From Desulfocicer vacuolatum DSM 3385 (GTDB lineage: Bacteria > Desulfobacterota > Desulfobacteria > Desulfobacterales > Desulfobacteraceae), in the NCBI RefSeq assembly GCF_900176365.1, contig NZ_FWXY01000001.1, positions 310,001 through 374,000 on the forward strand: DNA of 64,000 nt, in the 5' to 3' direction. Numbering within the stretch: the stretch's first letter is position 1; every line of letters begins with the position of its first letter. The translations under genes were made by a program, and so were the position numbers. The notes beneath the pieces are model-generated. The model saw only the letters and a program-made list of their open reading frames with translations, ran no database searches and was not told where the DNA came from. Of this stretch, positions 36,598 to 46,577 are shown in pieces.

Positions 36598-38322
36598 ATG
36601 GCAGACAAACAAATTTTTACGGCAATTGCTCTGGGAATCTGGTGTTTGTTTTTGAACTTCCCAACAACTTCAACGGCATCCAAAGGCAGTGATGCCATCA
36701 CCATCACAGCCAAAGAAATTGAAGCCATGAACGTTAATACCATGGCAGATATTTTAAACCGGATTCCGGGGGTGCGATGCGGAGACACATCGGTATCCAT
36801 CCACGGCTCATCCAAGGTCAAGGTCTATGTGAACGGCAAACCCCTTAACGATCCCACAGCCACCCACGGTGGTGTCCGGTGGGATATGGTGGACATCGAT
36901 CACATTGAAAAAATTGAGGTTTTCAAGGGTAAGGGCGGGGTATCCCATGGCAGTGATGCCGCAGGGGGGGTGATATTAATTTCCACCGGAAAAATTACGA
37001 AATTCAAAGGAAGCGTTAAAACCCATGTGGGCAGAAATGATGTATTCAACGCAAAAACAAACGCCACCATGCTTTTGGGAAAAATGGGCCTTGGTCTATC
37101 TGGAGAATACAACACAGACGATGGATACAAACTAAATAATGACAAAGAGACCCACAGGCTGGGGGGACGACTTGAATACTCCCCCGGGGATGCCGCAGAC
37201 TTTATTTTAACAGCTGATTATATGAACGATGAACGCGGGTTAAGCGGCCTGCCCGATTTTCCAACGCCCTTTTCACGTAAAGAAACAGATATCTCCATTT
37301 TTTCTCTTCTCTCTTCATTTAATGCCGTCACCGCAAAAACATACCTGAACCAGGGGAAAAAACACAACACCGATATCAGCAAAGGTCTGGATAAAAGCAT
37401 TAAAGTAAAAAAATGGGGCCAGGACATCAAGTATAATTGGAAATTCAACAAAAATAATGGATTTAATCTGGGGGCAGCCTGGGAGTTAAACACAGCATCA
37501 GGCACAGCCTTTTCCTCCAAAGAAGAAAATTCTCTTTCTGCATTTTCCACATGGTCCAGGAGCTTTGATTCCCTGCCCATCACCCTTTCCATGGGGCTTC
37601 GCGGCAATTATAACTCAGATTTTGAAAATGCCGTAAACCCGGAATTAAAAATAATTTACAAGAAAAACAGCTGGCAGATATCTGCATCCTATAATCGTGC
37701 CAATAATACACCGTCGTTTTATCACAGATACAATGAAACCTCGTCCACCATTCCCAACCCTGATCTGACCATGGAAACCTCAAACAATTATGAACTGGGG
37801 CTCTCCATGACCCATTCTGATGCACTTTCCACCCACGTGACCTTGTTTTACAACCGGCTCAAAGACAAAATCACCTATGTTCGCAATGATTACGGCATTG
37901 GCCAATATCAAAATTTGGGAGAGGCAACTTACAAAGGCGGAGACCTGGGCATCAATTATCGCCCCCTGGAACAGCTTGCCATCAACGGTTCATACACCTA
38001 CCTTGAAGCAAAAAATGAAAAAACAGGCTTATGGCTAACGGCCAAGCCTGCCCATCGGGCCAATGTGGATTTTAATTTCACCCCCACTCCGAAACTATTT
38101 TTTAATCTTAATTTGTTGTACACATCCAAAAACTACACCAACAAATCCAATACCCGGAGTGTTTCACAATACCTCATTGCCAATGCCCGGGCAGAATATT
38201 TTTTCCAGAAATTCAGTGTTTTTTCAGAAATAGAAAACATTGCCGATACCACCTATTATTTCGTAGATGGCCTGCTTGCCCCTCCCCTGCTTTGGATTGT
38301 GGGTCTGGAATATAAATTTTAA
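36598..38322 (+). CDS. TonB-dependent outer-membrane receptor, short form
   Basis: 574 residues. N-terminal signal peptide (IALGIWCLFLNFPTTSTAS), TonB-box-like DAITITA at about 31-37, a plug domain (MADILNRIPGVRCGD, VYVNGKPLND, IEKIEVFKGKGGVSHGSDAAGGVILI at about 105-130), then a 22-strand-type barrel ending in YKF, the terminal Phe needed for outer-membrane insertion. Somewhat short for the family (typical 600-800). It diverges from riboswitch 2 and its operon, so a corrinoid or related tetrapyrrole is the best guess for substrate, but I find no riboswitch of its own. SD AAGGAAAC precedes the ATG. Confidence 0.88.
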   Translation: MADKQIFTAIALGIWCLFLNFPTTSTASKGSDAITITAKEIEAMNVNTMADILNRIPGVRCGDTSVSIHGSSKVKVYVNGKPLNDPTATHGGVRWDMVDIDHIEKIEVFKGKGGVSHGSDAAGGVILISTGKITKFKGSVKTHVGRNDVFNAKTNATMLLGKMGLGLSGEYNTDDGYKLNNDKETHRLGGRLEYSPGDAADFILTADYMNDERGLSGLPDFPTPFSRKETDISIFSLLSSFNAVTAKTYLNQGKKHNTDISKGLDKSIKVKKWGQDIKYNWKFNKNNGFNLGAAWELNTASGTAFSSKEENSLSAFSTWSRSFDSLPITLSMGLRGNYNSDFENAVNPELKIIYKKNSWQISASYNRANNTPSFYHRYNETSSTIPNPDLTMETSNNYELGLSMTHSDALSTHVTLFYNRLKDKITYVRNDYGIGQYQNLGEATYKGGDLGINYRPLEQLAINGSYTYLEAKNEKTGLWLTAKPAHRANVDFNFTPTPKLFFNLNLLYTSKNYTNKSNTRSVSQYLIANARAEYFFQKFSVFSEIENIADTTYYFVDGLLAPPLLWIVGLEYKF

Positions 38323-38497
38323 CATTTTTTTAAAAAAATAAAAAACCGGCAGGCCATGTCTTTTTATAAAAAACTGAATCCAACGGACCTTGAACCTGAA
38401 TCAAAAATAGAGGTAGCCACATAAAAACATTGACTATTCACCCAAAAGCTGCTTAAAGCGATCTAATAAAATTGTTTGGGTGCTTGATATGCATAGA

Positions 38498-38816
38498 AAT
38501 GTCCCGTGATGCAGTGTCATAAAAAAAATGACACGGCAATGGGATGTTTTGAACAGGGAACCCCGTGAGAATCGGGGACGGGCCCGCCGCTGTAATCCGT
38601 TTTTTCCATAATTAAAGGGAAAGCCACTTCAGCTGTGTATGCCACTGCCTTATTGTATTGGATTTGTTTTCAGCTTGATTTTAAACCGTAATTTTCAATG
38701 ATTTACAAAATCATTGATATGGAAAATTATAGCTTAAAAGCCTGCTTTGTAAAAACAGATGCAATCCCGGGTGGGAAGGCTGCTGAAAGGGTAAGGAGAG
38801 TCAGAAGACCTGCCTG
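38498..38816 (+). promoter_or_regulatory. Cobalamin riboswitch 3 with enlarged variable loop
   Basis: Plus strand order: hairpin TGTCAT/ATGACA, CAGGGAACCCCGTGAGAATC, GGGGACGGGCCCGCCGCTG, AAGCCACT...GCCACTG, an A/T-rich insertion of about 100 bases (38655-38755), then GGTGGGAAGGCTGCT and GTCAGAAGACCTGCCTG. About 320 bases, versus about 160-200 for the other two. It precedes the BtuB-like gene at 39242. Confidence 0.9.
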
Positions 38817-39241
38817 AACAATAGATGAATCATTTTTTCGTGGACGGGAAAAATGATTTAATGATCCTGCCGGATAAAAATGGGACATCCCAGGTCGTTG
38901 TTTTATGATGATTTGGGGTGTTTTTTGCATCTGTTGCCATGGTCTGAAATGCATTTTTTTTGTGTTTCCATGGATACACCGGAATGCGATTTTCACAAAT
39001 ACAATTCAAATCATAAAATCTTGTCCTCGTAAAAAAAAGGCAAACGCCTGTAAATGAAGCTTTTTTTTTCCTGCTTCACAGGAAAGAATACGTTTCAACT
39101 CAGTGCATTGACTTTACATGGACAGTTACGCCACCGGCGTAATTGTTCACCATGTTTAAAATTGCTTTGCAAAAAAAGCAGACCGCAGAAATGCATATTT
39201 AATGTATTTTTGTTAAATTGTGTTTGTAAGAGGAAAAAAAG
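38817..39241 (+). other. Long leader between riboswitch 3 and the BtuB-like gene
   Basis: About 425 bases without a credible gene. Hairpins seen: AATCATTTTT/AAAAATGATT (38828-38860), TGGGACATCCCA (38880-38892), and CCTGT..ATGAAGC with GCTTCA..CAGG around a T-run (39048-39083). One of these may be the regulatory platform; none looks like the terminator shared by riboswitches 1 and 2. Confidence 0.45.
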
Positions 39242-41296
39242 ATGAAAAAAAAATTATTTGCTATTATTGTTGCAGGGATATGCTGTTTGCCGGGATTGAC
39301 CCCGGCCCAGGCCAGTGAAACGGTTCAACAACTGGATGAGGTGGTTATAACCGCCACCCAAACCGAAAATTCCATTATGAAAACAGCATCCAACATTTCC
39401 GTTATTTCGGCAGGAGATATTGAACGGCTGGATGCAGAGAATGTGGCAGAAGTGTTAAGAACTTTGCCGGGTATTTCCTATACCAATGCTTCGGGCCTTG
39501 AACCGAAAATCAATCTGAGGGGCACCAAAATGGGCATGAGCCCCGGTGCTCTGGTGTTGCTCAACGGCATTCCCGTTAATATTGGAAAATTTGGATATGT
39601 GGATTACGAAGCCCTTCCCATTGAAAACGTGGAAAGGATCGAAGTTGTCAAAGGTCCCATGTCATCCCTTTACGGCGGAAATGCAGCCCGGGGTGTTATC
39701 AACATTATCACCAAACGGGGCAAAGACGGTTTTGGCGGTTCTGTAAGTGCCATTGCCGGGTCCAACAATGACCGGCGACTATCTGCACTTATCAATGGCG
39801 GCAAAGGAAAATGGGATTATAATCTCAATGTTAAAAAAAGAGATGAAGATGGCTATCGTGATGAAACAGATATTGACAATTTCAATGTCAACGGCGAGCT
39901 GGGTTACTGGATTTCCGATGATGTAAGAGTTGGCGGCTATGTCAATGTCATGGACAAAAAACGATCCCTTGCTAAGAAACTGACCCAGGCCCAGAAAGAT
40001 GAAGATCCCACCCAGGCAACAGATTACAGTCTTACAGATAATGACGATCTGATCACCGGAATAAATCTGGACATCACAAAAAAATTATTTGATGTCAAAA
40101 CCACAGTTTATTATAAAAATCGGGATAAAACCTACGAAAATTATCTCATGGCCACCTCCACCCCCTACCTTGAAGAGCTGGAAGAGGATGTGTTCGGCAT
40201 GAGCGCCATTGTCACTTATAAAGGCGATTTGATGAGCCGGACCAATAAGTTGTCCGTGGGGTTTGATTATGACAATGATCAAATCGACCTTGCCACCACC
40301 AAAGCAGGGTCCAAGACCGTGGGAGCAGCCTATACCAAACCTGATCCCAAAAAAACCGGCGATTTTGCAAGCGAGGTGATCGGCGTATTTATCCAGGATG
40401 AATTCTCCATTCTGGACAATCTGACCCTCACAGCAGGTCTCAGATACGACTATTTTGAATTTGACAACGACGCTGAGTATGACTTTTCCCAGGGTGGCAA
40501 ATACGATTACAATGACAATCCTGATTATGACAAATTAAATCCCAAGCTCAGTCTTAATTATCAACCCATGGCCAACCTTGGTATTTATGGAAGCTACAGT
40601 CGTTCCTACCGTCCCCCAAGCATTTATGACTATTATGCCAGTGGCTCCTACTCTTCCAAAAACGCCTATGTGCTGGAACCGGAAACCTTTACCCAGTATG
40701 AAGCAGGTGTAAGATATCAATATGCTGCCTGGTTGAACATTGATGCATCCGTATATCATATGGTGATTGACGATATGATGGATTCTGCCTACGAAAACGG
40801 CAAGTATATGGGTAAACAAAACATTGGTGAAGCCACCACCAAAGGATTTGAACTGGGCCTTTCCGGCACCCCGTGCAAATACTTTAACTACAATGTGGCA
40901 TACACTTATACTGATGCCAGATATTCCGACGATATTTTCATAAAATCAGGAACCAATATCAAAGATAATCGCATTACCAAGGTACCCTACAACGCCTTGA
41001 ATGTGGACCTGGGATTCCTGCTTTTTGAAAACGATACATTCAAAGTACTGTGGGACAACAACATCATGGCCCAGGATGGATTTGCCATGGACAATGCAAA
41101 CACCAACACCTATAACGGCTATGCACTGGTCAACACCAAACTTCGCCTGAAATATAATGATTTTACCTGGTTTGTTGCCGTGGACAACGTACTGGACAAA
41201 GATTACGACGGCTATGCCTATACAAGCTCCGGCAAGGATTATTTTTATCCGGCAGACGGTGCCACTGTGGCCCTGGGAGTGGAATATAAATTTTGA
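39242..41296 (+). CDS. btuB: BtuB-like TonB-dependent receptor under cobalamin riboswitch control
   Basis: 684 residues. Signal peptide ending AQAS (about 1-25), TonB box DEVVITATQTE (about 32-42), plug domain (VAEVLRTLPGISYTN, VERIEVVKGPMSSLYGG followed by NAARGVINIITKRG), barrel, and terminal YKF. The cobalamin riboswitch on the same strand upstream makes corrinoid uptake the most likely function; the enzyme would be energised by a TonB-ExbB-ExbD complex such as that at 59-62 kb. SD GAGGA precedes ATG. A rho-independent terminator follows at 41458. Substrate could also be cobinamide or another tetrapyrrole. Confidence 0.9.
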   Translation: MKKKLFAIIVAGICCLPGLTPAQASETVQQLDEVVITATQTENSIMKTASNISVISAGDIERLDAENVAEVLRTLPGISYTNASGLEPKINLRGTKMGMSPGALVLLNGIPVNIGKFGYVDYEALPIENVERIEVVKGPMSSLYGGNAARGVINIITKRGKDGFGGSVSAIAGSNNDRRLSALINGGKGKWDYNLNVKKRDEDGYRDETDIDNFNVNGELGYWISDDVRVGGYVNVMDKKRSLAKKLTQAQKDEDPTQATDYSLTDNDDLITGINLDITKKLFDVKTTVYYKNRDKTYENYLMATSTPYLEELEEDVFGMSAIVTYKGDLMSRTNKLSVGFDYDNDQIDLATTKAGSKTVGAAYTKPDPKKTGDFASEVIGVFIQDEFSILDNLTLTAGLRYDYFEFDNDAEYDFSQGGKYDYNDNPDYDKLNPKLSLNYQPMANLGIYGSYSRSYRPPSIYDYYASGSYSSKNAYVLEPETFTQYEAGVRYQYAAWLNIDASVYHMVIDDMMDSAYENGKYMGKQNIGEATTKGFELGLSGTPCKYFNYNVAYTYTDARYSDDIFIKSGTNIKDNRITKVPYNALNVDLGFLLFENDTFKVLWDNNIMAQDGFAMDNANTNTYNGYALVNTKLRLKYNDFTWFVAVDNVLDKDYDGYAYTSSGKDYFYPADGATVALGVEYKF

Positions 41297-41457
41297 TAAA
41301 CACCATGTTTGTTTTTTGCCTTTGACCTTCGCTCTGCATTCTCTTGGCGGTTTGCAATGATAATTTTGAAAAACTATTATTGCAATCTTAAACCATAATT
41401 ACCGGTTTACCCCATGATTGAGCCAGGCAAAAAAAACAATTTATCAAAGATATAAAT

Positions 41458-41494
41458 AAAATCCCCACTTGCCTTGGTTTGTGGGGATTTTTTT
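41458..41494 (+). terminator. Rho-independent terminator after the BtuB-like gene
   Basis: AAATCCCCAC pairs with GTGGGGATTT around a 13-base loop and is followed by TTTTTT. It separates the receptor from the nitrogenase-like genes, which therefore need read-through or their own promoter. Confidence 0.85.
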
Positions 41495-41542
41495 ATGAAA
41501 TGTTAATTTATCGACAAAAAAAATTAAAAACCAGGGGAGCTT

Positions 41543-43747
41543 ATGAAAATCGCAATCTATGGAAAGGGCGGTATCGGGAAATCCACAATTTCAGCCAATC
41601 TTTCTGCGGCCCTTGCAAAGGCCGGTAAAAAGGTGTTGCAGATCGGCTGCGATCCCAAACACGACTCCACCCGATTGCTTCTGGGGGGAAAACGCATTAT
41701 GACGGCCCTGGATTACATGAAAAACACCCCTGTGGGCCTGCAACGGCTGGACCGGGTTCTCCATGTGGGATACAAAGGCATTGTGTGCGCCGAGGCCGGT
41801 GGACCGGAACCCGGTGTGGGGTGTGCGGGACGGGGTATTTTAAGCACCTTTGCTCTGTTTGAGCGCCTGGGCCTTGATATGAACACCTTTGATGTGGTGG
41901 TATACGATGTGCTGGGGGATGTGGTGTGCGGTGGATTTGCCGTCCCCTTGCGACAAGGCTTTGCCGACACTGTCTATGTGGTGACCTCAGAGGAGTTCAT
42001 GTCCATCTATGCTGCCAATAACATCCTTAAAGGGGTGAAAAATTTTGACCAAGGGGGCCATCGTCTGGCAGGGTTAATCCTGAACAGCAGGGGTACCCAT
42101 GAGAACCGCCACCCCGTAAAAAGATTTGCCCAAAATGTTAAACTGCCCGTGAAACAAACTGTACCAAGAAGTGAATTGTTCAGAAAAGCTGAAATGATGG
42201 AAAAAACCGTGGTTGAAGCTTTTCCTGACTCCACGGAGGCCCGGGCCTTTCATGATCTTGCCCGGGATGTCCTGGAAAACCATACCTTTTACCCTGCCCG
42301 ATTTTTAAATGAAGACGTTCTTGAACAGCTGATTTTGCAAGATTCCCCCCCCCAGGCACAAACAGATGCGGAAAATCGGGTCCCGTCCAAAGCGCCTGGG
42401 ATTAATGAAAAATCGCCGGAAAAAAAATTCAAGGTCAAATCCAGCGATAAAAAAAGCGTTTTTTTATCCAAAAGCCTTCTCACCCGGGAACCCCTGCACG
42501 GCTGCGCCTTTTCCGGAGCCCTTGCCACCACCACCCAGATCAAAGACACCGTCACCGTGGCCCACGGCCCCAGAAGCTGTACCAACATCGCCTGCCAGGC
42601 CATTTTATCGGCAGGGTTCAGGCTGTTTACCCGGAAAAAGATATTGCTGGAAAACCAGATAGCCCCGGCGGTGATCTCTTCGGACATGGATGAATCCGTG
42701 GTGATTTACGGGGGAAAAGACAACCTTGTAAAAACCCTTGAACAGGCCATGGAACAAAATCCAAAAGCTGTATTTCTGGTGACCACCTGTCCCTCCGGGG
42801 TCATTGGAGATGATCCTGTTGCCGCCATCCATGAAATCCGGCAGAAATACCCCCAGATACCGGTGATTGCCGTCACCTCCGACGGTAACCTCCGGGGGGA
42901 TTACATGCAGGGGGTGCTTAATGCCTGCATGGAAGGGGCCGGCGCATTGATGGATAAAACCGTCACCCCCAAGTCCCATTGTGTAAATATCCTGGCGGAA
43001 AAAAACATTGCCTTTAACGCAGAGAGTAATTTTAACACCATTGCGGACATTCTCAAGGAGATGAACATTGATATCAATTGCCGCTTTGTGAGAAACACCT
43101 CTGTGGAGCAATTGAAAGGCTTTTTAAAAGCCCCATTGAATCTGCCTGCCTACACCGACTATTTTGGGCGCCTCATGGCAGATTTCATTGATGAAAGACT
43201 GGGGATTCCCACAGCAAAACAACCCTTTCCCGTGGGGTTTTCCGAAAGCGTTGCCTGGGTCAGGGAAATTGCAGATTTTTTCCATGAATCCATGGCCGGG
43301 GAAAGGGTCATTGACACCCATCGCCGACACTATGAAACCATGATTAAAACATATGGACATACCCTTAAGGGACGACGGCTCATGATTCTCACCTACATGC
43401 ACAACGTGGACTGGATTGTGGAGGCAGCCTTTGATCTGGGCATGGAAGTTATCAAAGTATGTATTTTAAACTTTTCCCAGGACAATCTTTTTATCACCCG
43501 ATATCCAGAGCGTTTTGAGGTGGAAACCAATTATGATCCAGCCAAAAGAGATAAAGATCTGGAACGGTTAAAACCGGATCTTCTTCTGGGAAATTACACC
43601 CCCAAAAACCTGCCTTATCCATTGCACGTGGATATCATTCCCATGTGTCCGGATGTGGGATTTTACGGCGGACTTGCCTTTGCCCATCGCTGGGCAACCT
43701 TAATCAAAGCACCGGTCACCGAAGGATGGAAAAATGATGCCCTCTGA
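41543..43747 (+). CDS. Nitrogenase-like fusion: NifH-type reductase joined to NifD-like subunit
   Basis: 734 residues. Residues 1-265 are a NifH/BchL-type Fe protein: Walker [10 protein letters not shown] (7-15), DPKHDST (37-43), Cys94 in [12 protein letters not shown] and Cys129 in [14 protein letters not shown], the two ligands that hold the shared 4Fe-4S cluster of the dimer. A Lys/Ser-rich linker spans about 268-312. Residues 313-734 are a component-1 subunit with HGCAFSGA (Cys321), AHGPRSC (Cys346) and [11 protein letters not shown] (Cys416), the three Cys positions of P/NB-type clusters. I see no equivalents of the FeMo-cofactor Cys and His ligands. Fusion of reductase and catalytic subunit in one chain is unusual. 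SD AGGGGAG precedes ATG. Likely a tetrapyrrole or corrinoid reductase, by context. Confidence 0.88.
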   Translation: MKIAIYGKGGIGKSTISANLSAALAKAGKKVLQIGCDPKHDSTRLLLGGKRIMTALDYMKNTPVGLQRLDRVLHVGYKGIVCAEAGGPEPGVGCAGRGILSTFALFERLGLDMNTFDVVVYDVLGDVVCGGFAVPLRQGFADTVYVVTSEEFMSIYAANNILKGVKNFDQGGHRLAGLILNSRGTHENRHPVKRFAQNVKLPVKQTVPRSELFRKAEMMEKTVVEAFPDSTEARAFHDLARDVLENHTFYPARFLNEDVLEQLILQDSPPQAQTDAENRVPSKAPGINEKSPEKKFKVKSSDKKSVFLSKSLLTREPLHGCAFSGALATTTQIKDTVTVAHGPRSCTNIACQAILSAGFRLFTRKKILLENQIAPAVISSDMDESVVIYGGKDNLVKTLEQAMEQNPKAVFLVTTCPSGVIGDDPVAAIHEIRQKYPQIPVIAVTSDGNLRGDYMQGVLNACMEGAGALMDKTVTPKSHCVNILAEKNIAFNAESNFNTIADILKEMNIDINCRFVRNTSVEQLKGFLKAPLNLPAYTDYFGRLMADFIDERLGIPTAKQPFPVGFSESVAWVREIADFFHESMAGERVIDTHRRHYETMIKTYGHTLKGRRLMILTYMHNVDWIVEAAFDLGMEVIKVCILNFSQDNLFITRYPERFEVETNYDPAKRDKDLERLKPDLLLGNYTPKNLPYPLHVDIIPMCPDVGFYGGLAFAHRWATLIKAPVTEGWKNDAL

Positions 43748-45026
43748 TAATTCAAATATTATTCCCGACAGCTTCACCGGAGCCATTATGGCCATTGAAG
43801 GCATCCGGGATGCAGCCGTGCTGCTCAATGGTCCCACAGGATGTAAATTCTATCATGGTGCGATTTCTGAAAATCAGATGCCCCGCACCGATTTTATTGA
43901 TCCGCTGTACTATAGTGAAGAATTTTATTTTGGTCAGCCCCGGGTGCCGGTGACATATCTGGATGATTACGATTATGTATTTGGCGCCACGGACAAACTT
44001 GAAAAAATCTTACCTGTGGTGGCAAAAAAAGGCCAGGGACTCATTGGCGTAATCAATTCGCCGGGGGCCGCCCTCATCGGCGATGATCTGCTGCGCTTTA
44101 TTAAAAACGCCAACCTGCCTGTTCCCTGCATTGCCGTGGAAAACACAGGCTTTTCCCAGCCCCTGGCATGGGGATTTCAAAACACTGTCAAAGAGGTGCT
44201 CACCCGCATTGCCCCCCTGGAATCTCCCCGGGAAAAAGCCGGTGTCAATTTAATGGGAGTTTCCATTTTTCACCACCATTGGCAGGGCAATATTGCCGAA
44301 CTCACCACTCTTTTGCAAGCCTGCGGCATCCGGGTGAACACCACCGTCTGTGCGGGATGCACCCTTGCTGAACTTAAAAACATAAATTTGGCCCGGTTAA
44401 ATGTTGTTGTCCATGCCGAGTATGCCAATACCCTTATGCCCTTTATGGCAGAGCGATTTAACATGGATAGTTTTATTCCCCCGGATGGCGCCCCTGTGGG
44501 ATTTCAAGCCACGGAATCCTGGATATCCGGGGTGTGCGAAATCCTTGATGTCAGCCCTGCACCGGCCCTGGAATTGATTAAAAATGGCCGGCAAAAAAGC
44601 CATGAAGCGTTAAATCGATTCAATGCCCTGACAGGGTTGCCCAAGGGAGCCACCTTTGGCGTGGAGGGGGATGCCTCCATGGCATTGCCCCTGGTGACAT
44701 GGCTTTATGAGTACCTTGGCATGGTGCCGGTTTCTGTCCGGGTAAACAGAGGAGATGCCCAATCCACGCACAATCTCAAACTATTTCTTCAAAAAATAGA
44801 TTGTGCCGGGGCCTGGCAGGCCCACATGGCCCATGAAATTCCGGATGTGGTTTTTGGAAGCGGGGCCGTGATTGCCCGTTTAAGGGTGTCCGGCCATCCC
44901 TTTACAGGTATTGAGCTGTCCCTGCCGGCAGGTACATACCAGCATGTGATCCCCAAGGCATATATGGGCTCCCAGGGAGCCCTTTATCTCATTGAACGAA
45001 TCATCAACGGCCTGGCCGGTTGTTGA
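43734..45026 (+). CDS. Nitrogenase component-1 beta-like subunit (NifK/BchZ-like)
   Basis: 430 residues, overlapping the fusion gene by 14 bases, so translation is probably coupled. It has the component-1 pattern [20 protein letters not shown] then [11 protein letters not shown] (Cys37), and [13 protein letters not shown] where the third nitrogenase Cys is absent. Only Cys37 of the three nitrogenase beta cluster ligands is therefore kept. In dark protochlorophyllide reductase the matching position is an Asp; in chlorophyllide oxidoreductase it is a single Cys. Three Cys from the D-like part plus this one would make one 4Fe-4S cluster at the interface. The remainder ([32 protein letters not shown]) follows the family fold. 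Substrate unproven. Confidence 0.85.
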   Translation: MMPSDNSNIIPDSFTGAIMAIEGIRDAAVLLNGPTGCKFYHGAISENQMPRTDFIDPLYYSEEFYFGQPRVPVTYLDDYDYVFGATDKLEKILPVVAKKGQGLIGVINSPGAALIGDDLLRFIKNANLPVPCIAVENTGFSQPLAWGFQNTVKEVLTRIAPLESPREKAGVNLMGVSIFHHHWQGNIAELTTLLQACGIRVNTTVCAGCTLAELKNINLARLNVVVHAEYANTLMPFMAERFNMDSFIPPDGAPVGFQATESWISGVCEILDVSPAPALELIKNGRQKSHEALNRFNALTGLPKGATFGVEGDASMALPLVTWLYEYLGMVPVSVRVNRGDAQSTHNLKLFLQKIDCAGAWQAHMAHEIPDVVFGSGAVIARLRVSGHPFTGIELSLPAGTYQHVIPKAYMGSQGALYLIERIINGLAGC

Positions 45027-45136
45027 ACGCCCATGAACCTCACAAAGATGCCCATTATCCTGATGCCCAGGCCCTTGCCGGTTGTAAAAAAGAAATTGGA
45101 ATGGTCCAGCACACATTAATTAAACAATCCCATTGA
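45023..45136 (+). CDS. Possible 37-residue peptide after the NifK-like gene
   Basis: TTG start overlaps the NifK-like stop (TTGA). The reading gives a plausible composition ([19 protein letters not shown], then CKKEIGMVQHTLIKQSH) with no stop for 37 codons. There is no convincing ribosome site other than coupling. It may be a real small peptide, the remnant of a longer gene, or chance. Low confidence. Confidence 0.25.
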   Translation: MNAHEPHKDAHYPDAQALAGCKKEIGMVQHTLIKQSH

Positions 45137-45291
45137 ATTATTTTTTTCTAACTCCCTGCCACATCAAGCAGGTATAGATCTATTGTTCACTTATATGTTC
45201 AAGCTTTTCTCATCCATTGATGATGGCAGCACAGTGTGCTGCTTGGAATGGCAGCATTTTGCCCACCTGTTAAACACAGGTGCACCGCATC

Positions 45292-46170
45292 TCAGGTAAG
45301 AGTCAGGGATTTGATATGACGTATCAAATCCCTGAATATTTTTTTTTCATAATTACGCTTTTTTAAATAAATATTAATCTGATCGTTCAAAGTCTCTATC
45401 TCCGGAAACAGTTCATTTAGCTCTCCCTGTTTCAACTCCCTTAATACGGTATATCGGGGAACAAAACCCACCCCCAGAGATTCCAGGGTTCCGTTGATAA
45501 TGCCTCTGACACTGGAGATGGTGGTGATAAAATCAAACCCAAAATCAGCATTGTGATCCAATGCATTGATAAAATTTTTCCACCATCCCAGATTCCTGTC
45601 AAAGGAAAGCAGATTACAACCTCTTAAATCTTTCATTGTTACGATTTTCTTATCTTTAATATACTGTGGAGTGGCAATTACCACATATTCCTCCCTGAGC
45701 AACGGAATAACCACCAGATCCTGATGAATGTGGGGCACGCAATCCACAACCAGGTTCAACTTATCTGTTAAAAGGGACGGCAAAAGATCGGATCTAAGAT
45801 CAAAATCCATATGAACATAAGTATGTTTCTTTAAAAAAGGGGTCATGCCTTTAATGAGCACGGAAGATCCAAACTCCACCGGTGCTCCCAAGGTTATGGA
45901 TATCGGAAGGTAGGCTTCCTGGGCCAGATATTCAAGGGTTTCCTCAATGCAATCGAATATTCCGGCACACCGGGTGGAAAGGAACTCTCCCTGGCGGGTC
46001 AATCGGAATTGACGATTGGCCCGGTCTATGAGATTAAATCCAAGATCTGTTTCCAATTTTTTGATGGCGTGGCTCACTGCAGACTGGGTCAGATAAAGTC
46101 TATCTGCGCACCGGGTGTATGATTTTGTTCCCGCCAGGGTATAAAATATCTTTAATTTGTTCAGATCCAT
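45292..46170 (-). CDS. LysR-family transcriptional regulator
   Basis: About 292 residues. N-terminal winged helix with LNKLKIFYTLAGTKSYTRCADRL and LTQSAVSHAIKKLETDLGF (about 3-42), then the periplasmic-binding-like effector domain (about 90-290). Start ATG at 46170, or GTG at 46176; both follow an AAGGA. It diverges from the TRAP transporter genes, the classical arrangement for a LysR regulator controlling its neighbour in response to the transported acid or a product. Effector unknown. Confidence 0.9.
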   Translation of the reverse strand: MDLNKLKIFYTLAGTKSYTRCADRLYLTQSAVSHAIKKLETDLGFNLIDRANRQFRLTRQGEFLSTRCAGIFDCIEETLEYLAQEAYLPISITLGAPVEFGSSVLIKGMTPFLKKHTYVHMDFDLRSDLLPSLLTDKLNLVVDCVPHIHQDLVVIPLLREEYVVIATPQYIKDKKIVTMKDLRGCNLLSFDRNLGWWKNFINALDHNADFGFDFITTISSVRGIINGTLESLGVGFVPRYTVLRELKQGELNELFPEIETLNDQINIYLKKRNYEKKIFRDLIRHIKSLTLT

Positions 46171-46577
46171 CCGCACTCAGTCCTTTTTTCATTTGATGGG
46201 TGGGCAATATCTATAATGACGTCCATCCATGGCGGTTATAATCAAATGCCAAAAAAATTTCAACAAACCTTTGAAAATAAAGCCGCTTTTCAACAATTGC
46301 TCCGCGATAAAAAAATTAAATGCCGATATGTCGGCTGATATTAATATCGCACAGACTTCTATACACGAAACAAAAGCAAACAATATAGACAGTATCGACA
46401 CAAAAGCTATTCATTAATGACGATTTCGCATCAAAAGCACCTCCCACACAGACATGAATGAATTTCATGGAAGGGCATTAATTTTTTCCATTTGACATAA
46501 TTTCCAATAGATATATAAGAATCGCTCTGATGTCAATGTAATGTGTTAATCCTCAAAACATAATGGAGAAAGGTCAA
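46171..46577. other. Divergent LysR/TRAP promoter region
   Basis: No gene. Candidate operators: GATATTAATATC (46337-46348, perfect 12-base palindrome), GCCGATATGTCGGC (46322-46335), and CATGAATGAATTTCATG (46453-46469). A sigma-70-like promoter for dctP lies downstream of these. A/T-rich. Confidence 0.55.
46492..46519 (+). promoter_or_regulatory. Sigma-70-type promoter of dctP
   Basis: TTGACA (46492-46497) and TATAAG (46514-46519) separated by 16 bases, about 60 bases before the dctP start. The symmetric sites at 46322-46348 and 46453-46469 lie upstream, as expected for LysR activation. Confidence 0.5.

Noticed and set aside
36598-38322. A fourth cobalamin riboswitch in front of the first TonB receptor
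   Set aside because: The aptamer motifs between the two divergent genes are only on the minus strand; no second set is present on the plus strand.
39054-39245. 63-residue plus-strand frame before the BtuB-like gene
   Set aside because: Lies in the riboswitch leader, is Lys/Cys/Arg-rich from A/T-rich DNA, and has no ribosome site.
41543-45026. Genuine nitrogenase (nifHDK) for nitrogen fixation
   Set aside because: The beta-like subunit lacks two of three cluster Cys, no FeMo-cofactor ligands are visible, the reductase is fused to the D-like part, and no nifE/N/B genes are nearby.
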